Positions 26,484-35,074 of a stretch of DNA of 64,000 nt are shown here, piece by piece (position 1 is the first letter of the stretch; the number at the start of each line of letters is the position of its first letter). This DNA is from Gemmatimonadota bacterium. Lineage in GTDB: Bacteria > Latescibacterota > UBA2968 > UBA8231. The position numbers and the translations under genes were made by a program. The notes under the pieces were generated by a model. That model made no database searches. It saw only the letters and a list, made by a program, of their open reading frames with translations, and was not told the origin of the DNA. Location: positions 124,001 through 188,000 of the forward strand of contig JABJJN010000018.1 in NCBI GenBank assembly GCA_018660835.1, in the 5' to 3' direction.

Positions 26484-26915
26484 TTAGCGAAAACCGTCGG
26501 TAAATCGCGGCTCATTGACGCGTGCGGGCAGGCCGTATCCCCGCGTTGCTTTTCGCTGGCGATTCGACTGGTCCAGTTCAGCACGTGTCTCACCGAGCAG
26601 ATGCTGGGCAGCCGTCTCACTCTGTGTGCGCACCTGAGAGATGGACTCGATCAGATGGCGAAGCCGTTCAACGCGTTCGGCCACCTCGGGCTGACGACGT
26701 ACATGATGCGTCAGACCAGGAGCCATATCTCGTTGGCGCACACGGACTTTGACCATCAACTCCTGCATTTGGGTCATCGCCTCGCTGAGACCTTCCAGAT
26801 CATCGCGGATCAGGCATTCGCGCTGGCGTCGGCCCAAGCCCTGCATTTGCTGAAAATCAGCACACTGGGCATCGAGAAAGTCAACCTGAGCACTTGTATC
26901 GGTCTGGATCGACAT
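26484..26915 (-). CDS. Small coiled-coil protein, FliT/FlgN-like flagellar chaperone candidate
   Basis: A 143-residue, mostly helical protein rich in glutamine, arginine and glutamate, with a run of heptad-like leucines (about residues 10-100, for example LGRRQRECLIRDDLEGLSEAM). FliT and FlgN chaperones look like this: short antiparallel helices with little sequence conservation. It lies three bases after fliS, the place where fliT is often found. I infer an export chaperone for FliD or another late substrate. No residue-level proof is available. Confidence 0.5.
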   Translation of the reverse strand: MSIQTDTSAQVDFLDAQCADFQQMQGLGRRQRECLIRDDLEGLSEAMTQMQELMVKVRVRQRDMAPGLTHHVRRQPEVAERVERLRHLIESISQVRTQSETAAQHLLGETRAELDQSNRQRKATRGYGLPARVNEPRFTDGFR

Positions 26916-26918
26916 GAC

Positions 26919-27350
26919 TCAGCCCGTGAGTGCGACCGTGGGGCGTGCGCTGCCACCATCGTCAGGTCCACCACCGGCGGCAACCTGCTCCCAGGCTTCC
27001 AACAGATTGGCGAGGAGCTCGATGACTTCACCAATCGGTTTGGGATCCATTTTCAGATTCGCCTGCACGAGTTGACGATAGCAATACAGATACAAGCGCT
27101 GCAGATTTGCCGCCAATTCGTTGCCCTCATCAAGCATTCCCTGGTCCAGAGCGTACATCAACTCCAGCACGATGTCCTGCGCCTTGATCAGGGAATTGCC
27201 CTTGCCCTCCATGTCCTTCTCCTCCAGTTGCAGCAGCGCCTTCTTCATATTCTTCAGCGCGCCCTGATAGAGGAGGACGATGAGTTGCCCCTTGTTCGCG
27301 GTCTTGATCTGGACCGCATTGTATTGCCGGTGCTGAGGACTACGGTTCAT
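26919..27350 (-). CDS. fliS: Flagellin chaperone FliS
   Basis: Cytoplasmic chaperone that caps flagellin C-terminal helices before export, and in Bacillus links flagellin levels to FliW-CsrA. The 143-residue product has the family features: an early tyrosine (RQYNAVQIKTANKGQLIVLLYQGAL in the first helix), AQDIVLELMYALDQ, then LYLYCYRQLVQANLKMDP. The tail (GGGPDDGGSARPTVALTG) is longer and more disordered than usual. It starts 34 bases after fliD. Confidence 0.93.
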   Translation of the reverse strand: MNRSPQHRQYNAVQIKTANKGQLIVLLYQGALKNMKKALLQLEEKDMEGKGNSLIKAQDIVLELMYALDQGMLDEGNELAANLQRLYLYCYRQLVQANLKMDPKPIGEVIELLANLLEAWEQVAAGGGPDDGGSARPTVALTG

Positions 27351-27384
27351 GAATCTCTCTTGGTCATGGAGGAGGTATCAGCGC

Positions 27385-30300
27385 TTACCCTCCGGTCGAC
27401 AGACCGGCGAGTTGGGAGCTGAGAAAATCTCCCTGGGACTGCAACGTGGCCAGACTGCCTTCCAGCGTTGCGAATTTTCGAACCAACTGAGACCGTGTCT
27501 GCGCGACACGCCGTTCAAGAGCAGCAACCTGGTCATCCAGATTCTCGATCGTGTCATCGATGGCGTCTTCACGTGTACGGAGTGTGCCATCGATATCATC
27601 GGTGATGAAAGATAGCGTATCCACCAATGACCGGCCGACACCGTATACGAGGTTCACAGTACCACGATCTGAGCCATCCGCGTCGATCTCATCCTGCGTC
27701 ATAGTCAATCGCAGTGTCAGGCCATCTGTGGTGGCATTGTCGCGCGATCCTGTGAGGATTCTACCAAACCCCGTCGCCGCCTCCCCATTGATCGTTCCCG
27801 CCACATCCGTCCCCCGCACTTCGTCCGACGACAGCCCCAGCTGATCGACACTCTGATCGATGCTAAAACCGGCATTGTCACCGAATGTATCATGCTTGAT
27901 CAGCAGCTGACCATCCTGGTTCACCGCCGTGATCTCCATCGGGAAACGACCCTCGGTTTCAACATCGATGCTGCCAAAATCGAGATTGCCACCGCCCTCG
28001 TTCTCTTCCACGAGGGTCACAGTCAGGCTGCTGGGACCAACCTGGTTGTCGGTCACCAGGATACGACCCTCTGCGTCGATGTTGGCACTGATGTTGTTGC
28101 CAAAGGTGGAGCGTACTTCATCAAGCAGATCACCCACGGTCTGCGTCGCGGCATCATCCACATCAAAATTCCTGACCACTGCACTACCATCGTGTTTCGT
28201 GCCCTGAATTCGGATTGAGTCGCCATCGACGACGCCTGCACCAAATATATCGGCGAAAGCGGTCGATTCATTAACGGCTGTTGTCCCATCCGTTGTATTG
28301 GCGACACTCCCACGCCGAACTTCGGCGACTTCGCTACTGAGGGCGCTGTTGATCTTGTCGACAATCTCATCCGTCGTGTCACCGGCTGCCAGCGCAATGG
28401 TGGCGGCGCCACTCAGCCCTCCGACCTCAGAGATCGTAACCGTCTGATCCTCTGCAAGCCCATCCGAAAGATCAAGACTCCCAAGCAACTGAGCCTGCTG
28501 AGCGGCCTGCGTCACGTCGAGGGAATAGTCTCCATCCAAGGTCTTGGCCGTTGACCTTACAAATTCGACGTTTGAATCCGTGGCGTTGCCATTCTCAACG
28601 AACAGGGCCTGCACTTCCTGCAGGTTATTCTCCAGAGCTTCTGTCAAGCGGTCGTTGTCGATCGTCAACTCGCCACTGCGAGTGAAAGAAATGCCCATGA
28701 ACACGAGAGCATTGAACTCACCGTCGACAGCCACCTCACTGATGATCGCCGAACGAAGACGGGACTGCACACCGAGAATTGTCGAATCACCCGTCAAGGT
28801 GCTGGCTTCACCCGTGTCGGTATCGACGGCCATCTGTGCCTGAATCGCACCCATCGCCGTATTGAATTCTGCAACGAATTCCTCCAGCTTGCCGCGAAGC
28901 TGTGTTGTATCATCCTTCGTGACGCTGACTTCGATGACTTCGTTTTCTTCCGTCGTGTCGTTGAGGGTCAGCGTGACCCCCTCCACGGCGTCGGTGATCG
29001 TATTCGTTGAGCGACTCAATGTGATGCCATTGATCGTTACCTGCGCATCACGCCCTGCCTGCAACTCAGAGGAACGCGCATCAGCGCCCTGTGTCGTCAC
29101 CGACAGATCGCCAAAGGAAAGCGAACCACCACCTTCGTTGTTCGCCGTCAGGGTCAGCGATAAGGAACTGCTACCTGTGATATTGTCCGCCAGAGAGATT
29201 CGCCCCATGGCGTCGACGGAGCCGGTTACGTCGCCGCCGAAAAGCCCCTCCACTGTGCTCAGAAGATTATCGAGTCGCAGATTGTTGTTGCTGATCGTAA
29301 AGGTCCCGGCGACCTGATCGCCATCACGATTGCGACCACTGATACTAATCGTGTCACCCGCCTGCACATTGCCGTTGGCGATATCACCAAAGCGTGTGTC
29401 AACGCTGGCTGTCGTATTGGCACCGACGATCCCAAGATCTGCCAGCACATCACCATCATCATCGAGGACCTGAGTGCCAGAGATTTCCAACTCGAACGTT
29501 GCAGGCCCCGTCGCATTCACGGTTGCCGTGACACCCGAGATGCCTGCGGCGTTGATCTTGTCACGTACGTCGTTGAGAGAATCCGTATTCAGGTCGATTG
29601 CAACCTGGGTCCCGGCAATCGAGACATTGCCAGAGGCCGTCGATCCGATGATCGTGGACAGAGGATCTGCGTCGCTGGCCACCTCGGCACTCTTGGCGCC
29701 ATTGGCGCCTACCGGATTCAGGATCGCGCCACGCGCCTGATTCGGCGCATTCGCCGTCAGCACCCGTGCAACAGATTCGAAGGCTGAATTGGAGCCGGAC
29801 AACACACCGAGACTCTCCAGGACATTGCCATCGTCGGCAAAGTCGCTGGTGCCATCGATACGCAAGCGGAACTGGCTGTTGCCGTCTTCATCGGAACTGG
29901 TCGTCACCGTTGCCGTCACACCGGCGATTCCAGCATCGTTGATGCGTGTCTGAATGTCCGTGAGATTATCTTCGGCCAGATCGACCGCGATGTTCTGTCC
30001 AGCAATGGAGATGGTGCCCTGAGGAGCCGTGCCCAGTCCAAGCATCGATCCTAGGGCGGTCGTCGTACTCGTGAAAGCATCGGTTTCGGCGCCAGCAATA
30101 ATCTCGTCAACGACGGCGCCACCCGAATCGAGAACACCCATCGTTTCGAGAACACCCGTATTGTCGGATATCTCTGTTGTGCCCTGAATCTCCAGCTGAT
30201 AGCGGGTCAACCCGCCTTCGTCGACGCTACCTACAGCAGCCGTCACACCAGCGATTCCTGCAGCGTTGATGCTGTCGGCGATATCTGTCAACGAGTCCGT

Positions 30301-31056
30301 CGCCAGATCAATGTTGATATCCTGCTCAGCGATCGTGATCGTTCCGGACGGCGGCGAGCCAAGATTCAGCAGTGTGCCAACGCTGTCGGTATCCGACAGG
30401 AACTGAATCGAACGGGCACCATCGGCGAAGGTGTTCTTGACCGTCGTCGCCGCAGAAGTAAGCCCGAGGCCCTGCAGCACGTCCTCGCTAGACGCATCAC
30501 GTAGATCAAATCCTGCAGCTCCAACCTCTTCGGCCGTGACAATCAGACGATTATCGCCGTCAGCCACAGTAAGGATCTGAGCATTGACGCCGGCGCCGGC
30601 AGCATTGATGGCGTCGCGAACCTCTACCAGGTCATCCTCGGCCTCAAGCTCGATGCTCTCGCCATTGATGACGAATTCGCCGGCGAGTCCCAGATCCTGG
30701 TCTGTTGTCGTAAATGAACGCGACGACAGGGATCGGGACTGGGCAAGATTCTTCACCTCGACATTGATCGAACCGGCCGCTGCATCGTTTGTCGCCGAAA
30801 CAGAGACCTTCGAACTGTCGGAAGAATTGATCTTTGTGATCGAGAAGAGGTCGACATCAGCCAGATTCTCAGCCTTGCTCTTGAGACCGAGCAAAGAGGA
30901 ATTGATGTCGGTAATCGCCAACTTCTGCGTTTCGAGTCGCACCTGACGCTCTTGAATGAGCGTCACGGGGCGTTGCTCGATCGCGACGAGTTGCTCGATG
31001 ATGGATCCCGTGTCTAAGCCGGATCCCAAACCTTGAAATGTTATTCCTTGGGACAT
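27385..31056 (-). CDS. fliD: Flagellar filament cap FliD, greatly enlarged by internal repeats
   Basis: Cap protein that folds flagellin at the filament tip. At 1223 residues it is about twice the usual size. Ends are canonical: GLGSGLDTGSIIEQLVAIEQRPV at the N-terminus (read across 10-32) and a C-terminal coiled region with IENLDDQVAALERRV and FATLEGSLATLQSQGDFL. Repeat A (flagellin-IN type, with the core INAAGIAGVTA) occurs three times, at about 227-310, 336-421 and 466-545. Repeat B (GRI-x-x-x-DN...NEGGG-x-L-x-FG) occurs twice, at about 568-657 and 946-1036. The conserved FliD C-domain start (AQVTINGITLSRSTNTI) lies between the two B copies. The frame is intact. Confidence 0.95.
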   Translation of the reverse strand: MSQGITFQGLGSGLDTGSIIEQLVAIEQRPVTLIQERQVRLETQKLAITDINSSLLGLKSKAENLADVDLFSITKINSSDSSKVSVSATNDAAAGSINVEVKNLAQSRSLSSRSFTTTDQDLGLAGEFVINGESIELEAEDDLVEVRDAINAAGAGVNAQILTVADGDNRLIVTAEEVGAAGFDLRDASSEDVLQGLGLTSAATTVKNTFADGARSIQFLSDTDSVGTLLNLGSPPSGTITIAEQDINIDLATDSLTDIADSINAAGIAGVTAAVGSVDEGGLTRYQLEIQGTTEISDNTGVLETMGVLDSGGAVVDEIIAGAETDAFTSTTTALGSMLGLGTAPQGTISIAGQNIAVDLAEDNLTDIQTRINDAGIAGVTATVTTSSDEDGNSQFRLRIDGTSDFADDGNVLESLGVLSGSNSAFESVARVLTANAPNQARGAILNPVGANGAKSAEVASDADPLSTIIGSTASGNVSIAGTQVAIDLNTDSLNDVRDKINAAGISGVTATVNATGPATFELEISGTQVLDDDGDVLADLGIVGANTTASVDTRFGDIANGNVQAGDTISISGRNRDGDQVAGTFTISNNNLRLDNLLSTVEGLFGGDVTGSVDAMGRISLADNITGSSSLSLTLTANNEGGGSLSFGDLSVTTQGADARSSELQAGRDAQVTINGITLSRSTNTITDAVEGVTLTLNDTTEENEVIEVSVTKDDTTQLRGKLEEFVAEFNTAMGAIQAQMAVDTDTGEASTLTGDSTILGVQSRLRSAIISEVAVDGEFNALVFMGISFTRSGELTIDNDRLTEALENNLQEVQALFVENGNATDSNVEFVRSTAKTLDGDYSLDVTQAAQQAQLLGSLDLSDGLAEDQTVTISEVGGLSGAATIALAAGDTTDEIVDKINSALSSEVAEVRRGSVANTTDGTTAVNESTAFADIFGAGVVDGDSIRIQGTKHDGSAVVRNFDVDDAATQTVGDLLDEVRSTFGNNISANIDAEGRILVTDNQVGPSSLTVTLVEENEGGGNLDFGSIDVETEGRFPMEITAVNQDGQLLIKHDTFGDNAGFSIDQSVDQLGLSSDEVRGTDVAGTINGEAATGFGRILTGSRDNATTDGLTLRLTMTQDEIDADGSDRGTVNLVYGVGRSLVDTLSFITDDIDGTLRTREDAIDDTIENLDDQVAALERRVAQTRSQLVRKFATLEGSLATLQSQGDFLSSQLAGLSTGG

Positions 31057-31210
31057 CGCTATTCCTGGCGCCTCCGTAGCCCATCATGGGTAGTTCGAAG
31101 TGCGCGAATGACGACGGCGCAGCAAGGGTCATCTGCTGCCCCCACTGCGCTGTCGTACTTTTTGAGGACGTGCTCGCCGGCATCATGCCAGTGATCCTTT
31201 GCCTCGCGTT

Positions 31211-31237
31211 GCGCGCCGCTGGGGCGAAGCGGCGCGC
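31211..31237 (-). repeat. Hairpin between flaG and fliD
   Basis: Perfect 10-base arms GCGCGCCGCT / AGCGGCGCGC around a 7-base loop, 32 bases after the flaG stop. A second imperfect pair, AAGCAAAGG / CCTTGCTT, sits at about 31240-31259. No T-tract follows on the minus strand, so it may attenuate or stabilise rather than terminate. Confidence 0.5.
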
Positions 31238-31268
31238 TTAAGCAAAGGTGTCCTTGCTTCATTTTTTG

Positions 31269-31649
31269 CTATGCCAGATCGTCGATGAGAAGTCCTACGA
31301 TCTTCTCCATACTCTTATCGACCTTGAGAAGCTCTTCTGCTGGAAACTGTTTGACGATCTCTCCAGTTACTTCGTCGGTAATACGCATGATCACCGTGCC
31401 TGAATCTTGATCCACCGAAACCGATAGATCTCCCTGGCTCTGGCTAAGTGCGTCTCCGAGTTCGGCTGCGAGCTGCTGAACAACCTCAATCTCTGCAGGC
31501 TGTGCCGCCGCCGAACTGGCTGCCCTGGTATCTGCTACCTGGGCGGTGCCACTGGAGAATACTCCAGCATTGTTCCGCGGCCTCGGAGAAGATCTGGAGT
31601 TCTCATGGGATACGGCGCCGACGACCTTAGTGGCGCTGATTGGGTCCAT
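31269..31649 (-). CDS. flaG: FlaG family flagellar protein
   Basis: FlaG proteins influence filament length, possibly at the cap, and are typically just upstream of fliD, as here. I prefer the ATG at 31649 (MDPISATKVV), which follows AGAGAGGTTACCA, giving 126 residues; the frame is open to a GTG at 31691. The conserved C-terminal domain is clear: DLSVSVDQDSGTVIMRITDE, then TGEIVKQFPAEELLKVDK and VGLLIDDLA at the very end. The first 70 residues are low-complexity. Confidence 0.88.
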   Translation of the reverse strand: MDPISATKVVGAVSHENSRSSPRPRNNAGVFSSGTAQVADTRAASSAAAQPAEIEVVQQLAAELGDALSQSQGDLSVSVDQDSGTVIMRITDEVTGEIVKQFPAEELLKVDKSMEKIVGLLIDDLA

Positions 31650-31747
31650 TGGTAACCTCTCTGTCATGGACATCCCGTTGAACTCTTTCACTTCTAATTA
31701 CCCTGTGTTTTTCCCTGTTTCGGTCTTTGTCTCGCGTTGTGGTGAGA

Positions 31748-31775
31748 GGTGGTGGTGCCTCACGGCACCACCACC
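31748..31775 (-). terminator. Hairpin after flagellin 3
   Basis: Perfect 12-base arms GGTGGTGGTGCC (31748-31759) and GGCACCACCACC (31764-31775) with a TCAC loop, 45 bases past the flagellin 3 stop. It is stable but lacks a T-tract; probable transcript end or 3' protection. Confidence 0.65.
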
Positions 31776-31819
31776 CGATCATCCATCCACATCCTGTGCA
31801 GAAACGCGAGTCTCCAACT

Positions 31820-32980
31820 TTACTGCAGCAGGGACAGTGCGTTCTGCGGAAGCACATTCGCCTGAGCCAACATCGCTGTCGCGGCCTGCGACAGGATCTG
31901 AGCTCGGGTGAAGGACGTGACTTCGGCGGCGATATCAGCATCACTGATAGACGCCTCCGAGGCTTGAATGTTCTCAATCTCATTTTCCGTATAGGCAATT
32001 GTGAAATTGAGTCGATTCTGGAACGCACCCAGTTCACCACGCTGTTGTGACACAGCCAGGATCGCCGAGTCGATCTGTGTAATCGTCGTTCGAGATGTCG
32101 AAATCGTTGCCACGGACGCGCCGGTCATATTCAAATTGTTACCGGTAGCGCTCATGTCGCCGATGTTGACTTCGATCCGGTTAAAGGCGCGGTCTTTCGG
32201 ACCGACCTGAAACGAACCACCCGTCCCCTGCTCGACAATAATGTTCTGTCCGGACAGGTCACCATCGACATAGTTGCCGGTGGCACCAGCGACACCGGCA
32301 CCCGCGAGGGTAACCTGCACGCCAAGACGATCGAAGTTCGCCACTACCTGAGTTCCAGTAGCAACCTGCGTACCATCGAGGATCGTACCGATCGAGATGG
32401 TCTGCGAGACTGTGCCGTTACCAAGGGTAATGGTCGAGTCAGCACCAGCATCGGTGAAGGTGTATGTTCCGGCTTGAGCACCGGAAATATTTACCCTCGT
32501 GACACCACTGGTGGCACTGCCTGTGACGACGGTAGATGCAGAAGTAATCGTGTTACCGAAGCCAGTGAGCAGATTTTGCTTGTTATAGATCGTGGCCTGC
32601 GCAATACGGTCGATCTCTGAGGTCAACTGCGAGAATTCAGCCTGGATCGCTTCACGATTCTCGTCGTTAACCGTTGAGTTCGACGACTGCGTCGCCAGTT
32701 CCTGCATACGGATCAGGACAGCATTGACCTCGTTGAGAGAGCCTTCTGCTACCTGAATGAGGTTGGTACCCTGCTCAGCATTGAGGACGTTCATCCTCAA
32801 TCCGGCGATCTCAGCCCGCATTCCTTCACGGATGGCCAATCCTGCTGCGTCGTCCGCAGCACGGTTGACCCGCAACCCTGAAGACAAACGCTCGAGGCGC
32901 GTAGTCAGAGTCTTGTTGTTCGCATTCAAGTGCCGCCGAGAATTGATAGCGGCAATGTTGTTATTCACACGGAGCGGCAT
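31820..32980 (-). CDS. fliC: Flagellin 3
   Basis: Filament subunit of 386 residues, the most canonical of the five: VNNNIAAINSRRHLN and LSSGLRVNRAADDAAGLAIREGMRAE (split across 4-60) at the N-terminus, AMLAQANVLPQNALSLLQ at the C-terminus, and a small middle region (GDLSGQNIIVEQGTGGSFQVGP). Ribosome binding site AAGGAGG lies in a CsrA-type motif with an upstream hairpin site. It has a sigma-28 type promoter about 260 bases upstream and a hairpin downstream, so it is a single-gene unit. Confidence 0.96.
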   Translation of the reverse strand: MPLRVNNNIAAINSRRHLNANNKTLTTRLERLSSGLRVNRAADDAAGLAIREGMRAEIAGLRMNVLNAEQGTNLIQVAEGSLNEVNAVLIRMQELATQSSNSTVNDENREAIQAEFSQLTSEIDRIAQATIYNKQNLLTGFGNTITSASTVVTGSATSGVTRVNISGAQAGTYTFTDAGADSTITLGNGTVSQTISIGTILDGTQVATGTQVVANFDRLGVQVTLAGAGVAGATGNYVDGDLSGQNIIVEQGTGGSFQVGPKDRAFNRIEVNIGDMSATGNNLNMTGASVATISTSRTTITQIDSAILAVSQQRGELGAFQNRLNFTIAYTENEIENIQASEASISDADIAAEVTSFTRAQILSQAATAMLAQANVLPQNALSLLQ

Positions 32981-32990
32981 GTTCGTCGTT

Positions 32991-33030
32991 CCTCCTTGAT
33001 GATCTCATCGCCAAACGGCATCCTTGCCGT
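32991..33030 (-). promoter_or_regulatory. Paired CsrA-type sites in the flagellin 3 leader
   Basis: Site 2 is the ribosome binding site CAAGGAGG (32991-32998 complement). Site 1, at 33015-33030, is a perfect 6-base stem ACGGCA / TGCCGT with loop AGGA, so GGA is presented in a hairpin loop, as in high-affinity CsrA targets. The two GGA cores are about 27 bases apart, allowing a CsrA dimer to bridge them. Confidence 0.62.
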
Positions 33031-33237
33031 AGTCGAATTAAGCTGCCTCGTTCCCCAACGCGGCTGCTGCATACCTGTTCCGATCGATCCGTGGACCAAC
33101 CATATTCAAACTTCTACATCCTGTTCAGTGGGGCGTGGTGCGGTTGCCTCCTTGTTCTGCGATCCCGGGACGGGGATCCAATGGACGAATGGTTACTAAG
33201 GGTAGTTTATTCCGATGCAACCTTGGTTCTTTTGAAT

Positions 33238-33265
33238 CTATCGGCAAACGAAGCGTTAATCTTTA
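33238..33265 (-). promoter_or_regulatory. Sigma-28 type promoter for flagellin 3
   Basis: Minus strand TAAAG, 15 bases, GCCGATAG: full -35 core and 7 of 8 -10 positions. The 16-base gap after TAAA is the same as at flagellin 1. Confidence 0.72.
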
Positions 33266-33414
33266 ACCGGAAAAATCGACCTATCTGAAGGGATCCCCTC
33301 CCTTCCAACGCCGGTCAGCGTGTCAGGCCAAGACGGGGGCCTTGTCCATTCACGATGGTTTTGCTCGTTTACATGATCTACTTCTGTTTATCGACCGCTG
33401 CCCACCAAACTTGA

Positions 33415-33448
33415 ATCGGGGTCCTCCAGATAGTTGGAGGACCCCGAT
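33415..33448 (-). terminator. Hairpin after flagellin 4
   Basis: Perfect 14-base arms ATCGGGGTCCTCCA (33415-33428) and TGGAGGACCCCGAT (33435-33448), 6-base loop, about 80 bases past the stop; ATTCAAGTTTGG follows on the minus strand, only weakly T-rich. Confidence 0.72.
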
Positions 33449-33527
33449 GAGTTGTCGTGTATTTTGCCCGGGTGAGTGCTGTGGTTTGGGCCTTGTATTC
33501 CCCTGGGGCGGAAGTAGTTGCCGGATT

Positions 33528-34706
33528 CTAGTTCCCGATCAACTGCAGGGCGCCTTGCGGAGTGAGATTCGCCTGAGCAAGCATCGATGTCGCCGCCTGG
33601 GTCATGACCTGGATCTTGGAGAATGCGGTCACTTCCGTGGCGATATCGGCGTCGCGGATGGAGCCTTCCGAATTTGTATTGTTCTCGATCGAGCCCTCGG
33701 TAAAACTGATCGTGTGTTGTAGACGATTCATCGCAGCACCAAGGTCACCACGAACCTGGGCAACCTTGCCGATTGCCTGGTCGAGCTGCGTAATCGCCGT
33801 CCGTGAAGAGAACTGTGTTGATAGAGAAACTGAGTTCAGATTCAGGAAAGCCGCCGAAGCGCGCATATCCTGGATTCCTACCTCGATTCGATCCTCGACC
33901 ACATTGTCGGCGCCAACCTGGAATGACCCTCCCGTGCCACCGACAATGACGATGGTTTTGCCGTCGAGTTCGCCGTCCACATAGCTTCCCGTTGTATTTG
34001 AGGATGCCCCATGACCGGCAAGTGTCACCTGGACACCGAGGCGATCGAAATTGGCTACCACTGTCGATCCTGTGGCGACATTCAGCCCTGTGTCGAGTTG
34101 CGTCGTCATGCTGATCGTCTGGGTCACCGTCCCGTTTCCCAGCGTGAGCTCACCATCAAGGCCAGCATCGACGAATGTGTATGTGCCAGTAGGAGTTCCG
34201 GATGTCGATACACGGGCAACCCCGGTCATGGCTTCATCCGTGATCGCCGTTGAGATCGTCTCGTCTGCACGGGCCCCAAAACCGGTGAGGATGGTCTGAT
34301 CATTGTATACGGTCGACTGGGCGATGCGATCGATCTCAGACTTGAGCTGACTGACTTCCGCTTCAATCGATTCGCGATTCCTGTCATTGACGGTGCTATT
34401 TGACGATTGCACGGCCAACTCACGCATGCGGATCAGCATACTGCTCACCTCATTGAGAGAGCCCTCTGCTACCTGTAGCAGATTCGAGCCCTGCTCGGCA
34501 TTGCGGACGCCCATCGTCAGTCCAGTGATCTGAGCGCGGAAGCCTTCAGAAATTGTCAGGCCGGCGGCGTCATCCTCGGCGCTATTGATGCGCATGCCAG
34601 AGGACAGACGCTCGAGGCGCATGCTCTGGTCCTTCATGTTGGTATTCAGATGCCGGCGCACGTTAATGGCGCCGAAATTGTGGTTCACATTCATTGCGTT
34701 GGGCAT
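33528..34706 (-). CDS. fliC: Flagellin 4
   Basis: Filament subunit of 392 residues. N-terminus VNHNFGAINVRRHLN and LSSGMRINSAEDDAAGLTIS; C-terminus AATSMLAQANLTPQGALQLIGN; shared centre GELDGKTIVIVGGTGGSFQVGAD. I keep the ATG at 34706 (MPNAMNVNHN), although an ATG four codons in would match the other flagellin starts. The ribosome binding site is CACGGAGG and sits in the loop of a 6-base hairpin. Its promoter is the least clear of the set. Confidence 0.95.
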   Translation of the reverse strand: MPNAMNVNHNFGAINVRRHLNTNMKDQSMRLERLSSGMRINSAEDDAAGLTISEGFRAQITGLTMGVRNAEQGSNLLQVAEGSLNEVSSMLIRMRELAVQSSNSTVNDRNRESIEAEVSQLKSEIDRIAQSTVYNDQTILTGFGARADETISTAITDEAMTGVARVSTSGTPTGTYTFVDAGLDGELTLGNGTVTQTISMTTQLDTGLNVATGSTVVANFDRLGVQVTLAGHGASSNTTGSYVDGELDGKTIVIVGGTGGSFQVGADNVVEDRIEVGIQDMRASAAFLNLNSVSLSTQFSSRTAITQLDQAIGKVAQVRGDLGAAMNRLQHTISFTEGSIENNTNSEGSIRDADIATEVTAFSKIQVMTQAATSMLAQANLTPQGALQLIGN

Positions 34707-34729
34707 ACCATGGACCTCCGTGTCATGGT
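34707..34729 (-). promoter_or_regulatory. Hairpin presenting the flagellin 4 ribosome binding site as a CsrA-type loop
   Basis: Arms ACCATG / CATGGT enclose an 11-base loop with CACGGAGG, the Shine-Dalgarno and a CANGGANG match. Upstream, around 34760-34777, two further GGA triplets lie in a small AATC/GATT stem, and 34739-34754 can form a perfect 7-base hairpin. The structure suggests translational control, by CsrA or by folding alone. Confidence 0.5.
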
Positions 34730-34966
34730 AGGGGAAACTCGGCTACTTAGCCGAATCTCCGACCTCCGATTGTGACCGACCAGCGAGGCACTACACTCCT
34801 CCGTGAGAGTGCTTCATGGGTCAGCGGGCATGAGTTCAGTTATGCGAACTCCACCTATTTGTTTACTGCTTTCCAGTTCATCCTATTACTTCGTGGCACT
34901 TGGTATCACACGCCTATTATCGACGTTCCCCCGCACACCTTCACCTTTTTCTCTCACAAATAGAAA

Positions 34967-34994
34967 CGGCCCCTGAATTAGTATTCAGGAGCCG
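34967..34994 (-). terminator. Terminator for flagellin 5
   Basis: Arms CGGCcCCTGAAT / ATTCAGGaGCCG with one mismatch and a TAGT loop, followed on the minus strand by a T-rich run (TTTCTATTTG). A good intrinsic terminator. Confidence 0.75.
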
Positions 34995-35021
34995 CTGCTG
35001 TTTCTTCGAGAGACTGGCGAC

Positions 35022-35046
35022 TCAGGCGAGCACTACCCTCGCCTGA
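35022..35046 (-). repeat. First hairpin after flagellin 5
   Basis: Perfect arms TCAGGCGAG / CTCGCCTGA with a 7-base loop, about 30 bases past the stop and upstream of the T-tailed terminator; the two hairpins are in tandem. Confidence 0.6.
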
Positions 35047-35074
35047 ATCTACCTTGTCTTACTTGCCGATCTAC

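Larger units (their letters stand above)
32981..33527 (-). other. Intergenic leader and promoter region, flagellins 4 to 3
   Basis: A 547-base gap with no credible gene. From right to left it holds a strong hairpin after flagellin 4 (33415-33448), the sigma-28 type promoter of flagellin 3 (33238-33265) and a leader of about 250 bases with two CsrA-type sites close to the start codon. Nothing else is recognisable. Confidence 0.7.
34730..35074 (-). other. Intergenic region, flagellins 5 to 4
   Basis: About 345 bases with no gene. It holds two hairpins that close flagellin 5 and a possible sigma-28 -10 (GTCGATAA on the minus strand, complement of about 34918-34925) without a good -35. No sigma-54 element is seen. 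Confidence 0.5.

Noticed and set aside
34918..34946. Sigma-28 promoter for flagellin 4
   Set aside because: The -10 GTCGATAA is fair but the -35 position reads GTGA; too weak to list as a promoter feature.
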